Source of the DNA: Promethearchaeota archaeon
GTDB taxonomy: Archaea > Asgardarchaeota > Lokiarchaeia > Sigyniarchaeales > SOKP01
Assembly (NCBI GenBank): GCA_019894975.1
Contig: JAGXNO010000006.1
Coordinates: 39,051 to 103,050 of the forward strand
Length of the DNA stretch: 64,000 nt
Reading direction: 5' to 3'
Of this stretch, positions 63,764-64,000 are shown in pieces (the first letter of the stretch is position 1; the number at the start of each line of letters is the position of its first letter). Under the pieces are notes generated by a model, which did not search any database, was not told where the DNA came from, and saw only the letters and a program-made list of their open reading frames with translations. A program made the position numbers and the translations under genes.

Positions 63764-63771
63764 TTTTTTTT
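63764..63771 (+). terminator. Oligo-T terminator after the HAD phosphatase
   Basis: Eight consecutive T residues 36 nt after the stop. Confidence 0.35.
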
Positions 63772-63892
63772 CCTAATTATGATTACTATACTTTGTAACA
63801 TTTTGTAGTTTACTAGCATTAAAAATAAAAACATGAAATTCTGTTCTTAATTTATTAAATCTTGAAAAATATAGAGATTTTTGCATATAAAA

Positions 63893-64000
63893 ATGACGAC
63901 CAGTGAAAAAAATAAGTTTGTTTATAGCTTCACCGAAGGAAATAAAGGATTAAAAAATTTATTAGGTGGAAAGGGAGCAAATCTAGCAGAGATGACTAAC
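63893..64000 (+). CDS. ppdK: Pyruvate, phosphate dikinase (partial, N-terminus only)
   Basis: 36 residues are visible from ATG 63893: KFVYSFTEGNKGLKNLLGGK and then GANLAEMTN, the start of the ATP-grasp nucleotide-binding domain of PPDK. The family interconverts pyruvate and PEP using ATP/AMP and phosphate. TATA-like catataaa lies immediately upstream at 63884-63891, so the transcript either starts inside or uses an upstream box. The rest lies beyond the window. Confidence 0.85.
   Translation, partial: MTTSEKNKFVYSFTEGNKGLKNLLGGKGANLAEMTN

Overview
The window looks like chromosomal DNA of an AT-rich archaeon, most likely an Asgard archaeon of the Lokiarchaeia type. Archaeal evidence: an archaeal/eukaryotic PheRS pair (513-residue alpha chain with an N-terminal DNA-binding-like region, 559-residue beta chain), archaeal-type CoaD, a DUF1512 protein, BRE/TATA promoters, leaderless or short-leader genes, and oligo-T terminators. 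Asgard-leaning evidence: a protein with four RWD/E2-like modules plus a RING-like zinc finger, a large two-anchor ectodomain protein that recalls the CD36/LIMP-2 family, and an AOR, acyl-CoA synthetase and SCP2 neighbourhood. The lineage call is inference from gene content; no rRNA is present.

Layout. 1-6.8 kb: a leftward group with a PEP mutase (cut by the window edge), an OPA-type transporter, a LicC/PntC-like cytidylyltransferase, a sulfatase-fold enzyme, a GT4 and a CDP-alcohol phosphotransferase. It reads as phosphonate synthesis and attachment to a lipid or glycan. 6.9-12.7 kb: Wzx-like flippase, methyltransferase, UDP-GlcA 4-epimerase-like enzyme, GT4, GT2. 12.8-20.1 kb: RWD-RING protein, IleRS, and the repeat-bearing ectodomain protein. 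20.2-26.99 kb: three sugar epimerases and a PAPS operon (RHH regulator, sat, AP-superfamily enzyme, cysC). 27-33.5 kb: GDP-fucose pathway (gmd, fcl), a GT11 fucosyltransferase and several methyltransferases. 33.5-36.3 kb: a decaying heptose locus (transketolase remnant, degenerate HldE-like kinase, intact transaldolase, and an hddA/gmhB deletion fusion carrying an in-frame TGA). 36.4-50.7 kb: more nucleotide-sugar enzymes, GTs (including a GT-D), methyltransferases, a B12-radical SAM protein and an ABC-2 exporter. 50.7-64 kb: conserved genes (RNase PH, pheA-pheT-pheS, coaD, DUF1512, AOR, acyl-CoA synthetase, SCP2, HAD phosphatase, start of PPDK).

Together the first 50 kb encode a large, mosaic cell-surface glycan island. 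It makes and decorates a glycan or lipid-linked glycan with fucose, probably D-rhamnose-type 6-deoxyhexoses, O-methyl groups, activated sulfate and phosphonate, and exports it through a flippase and/or an ABC transporter. Frequent strand switches, paralogous epimerases and broken genes point to rapid turnover. No tRNA, rRNA, CRISPR array or insertion sequence was recognised by eye.
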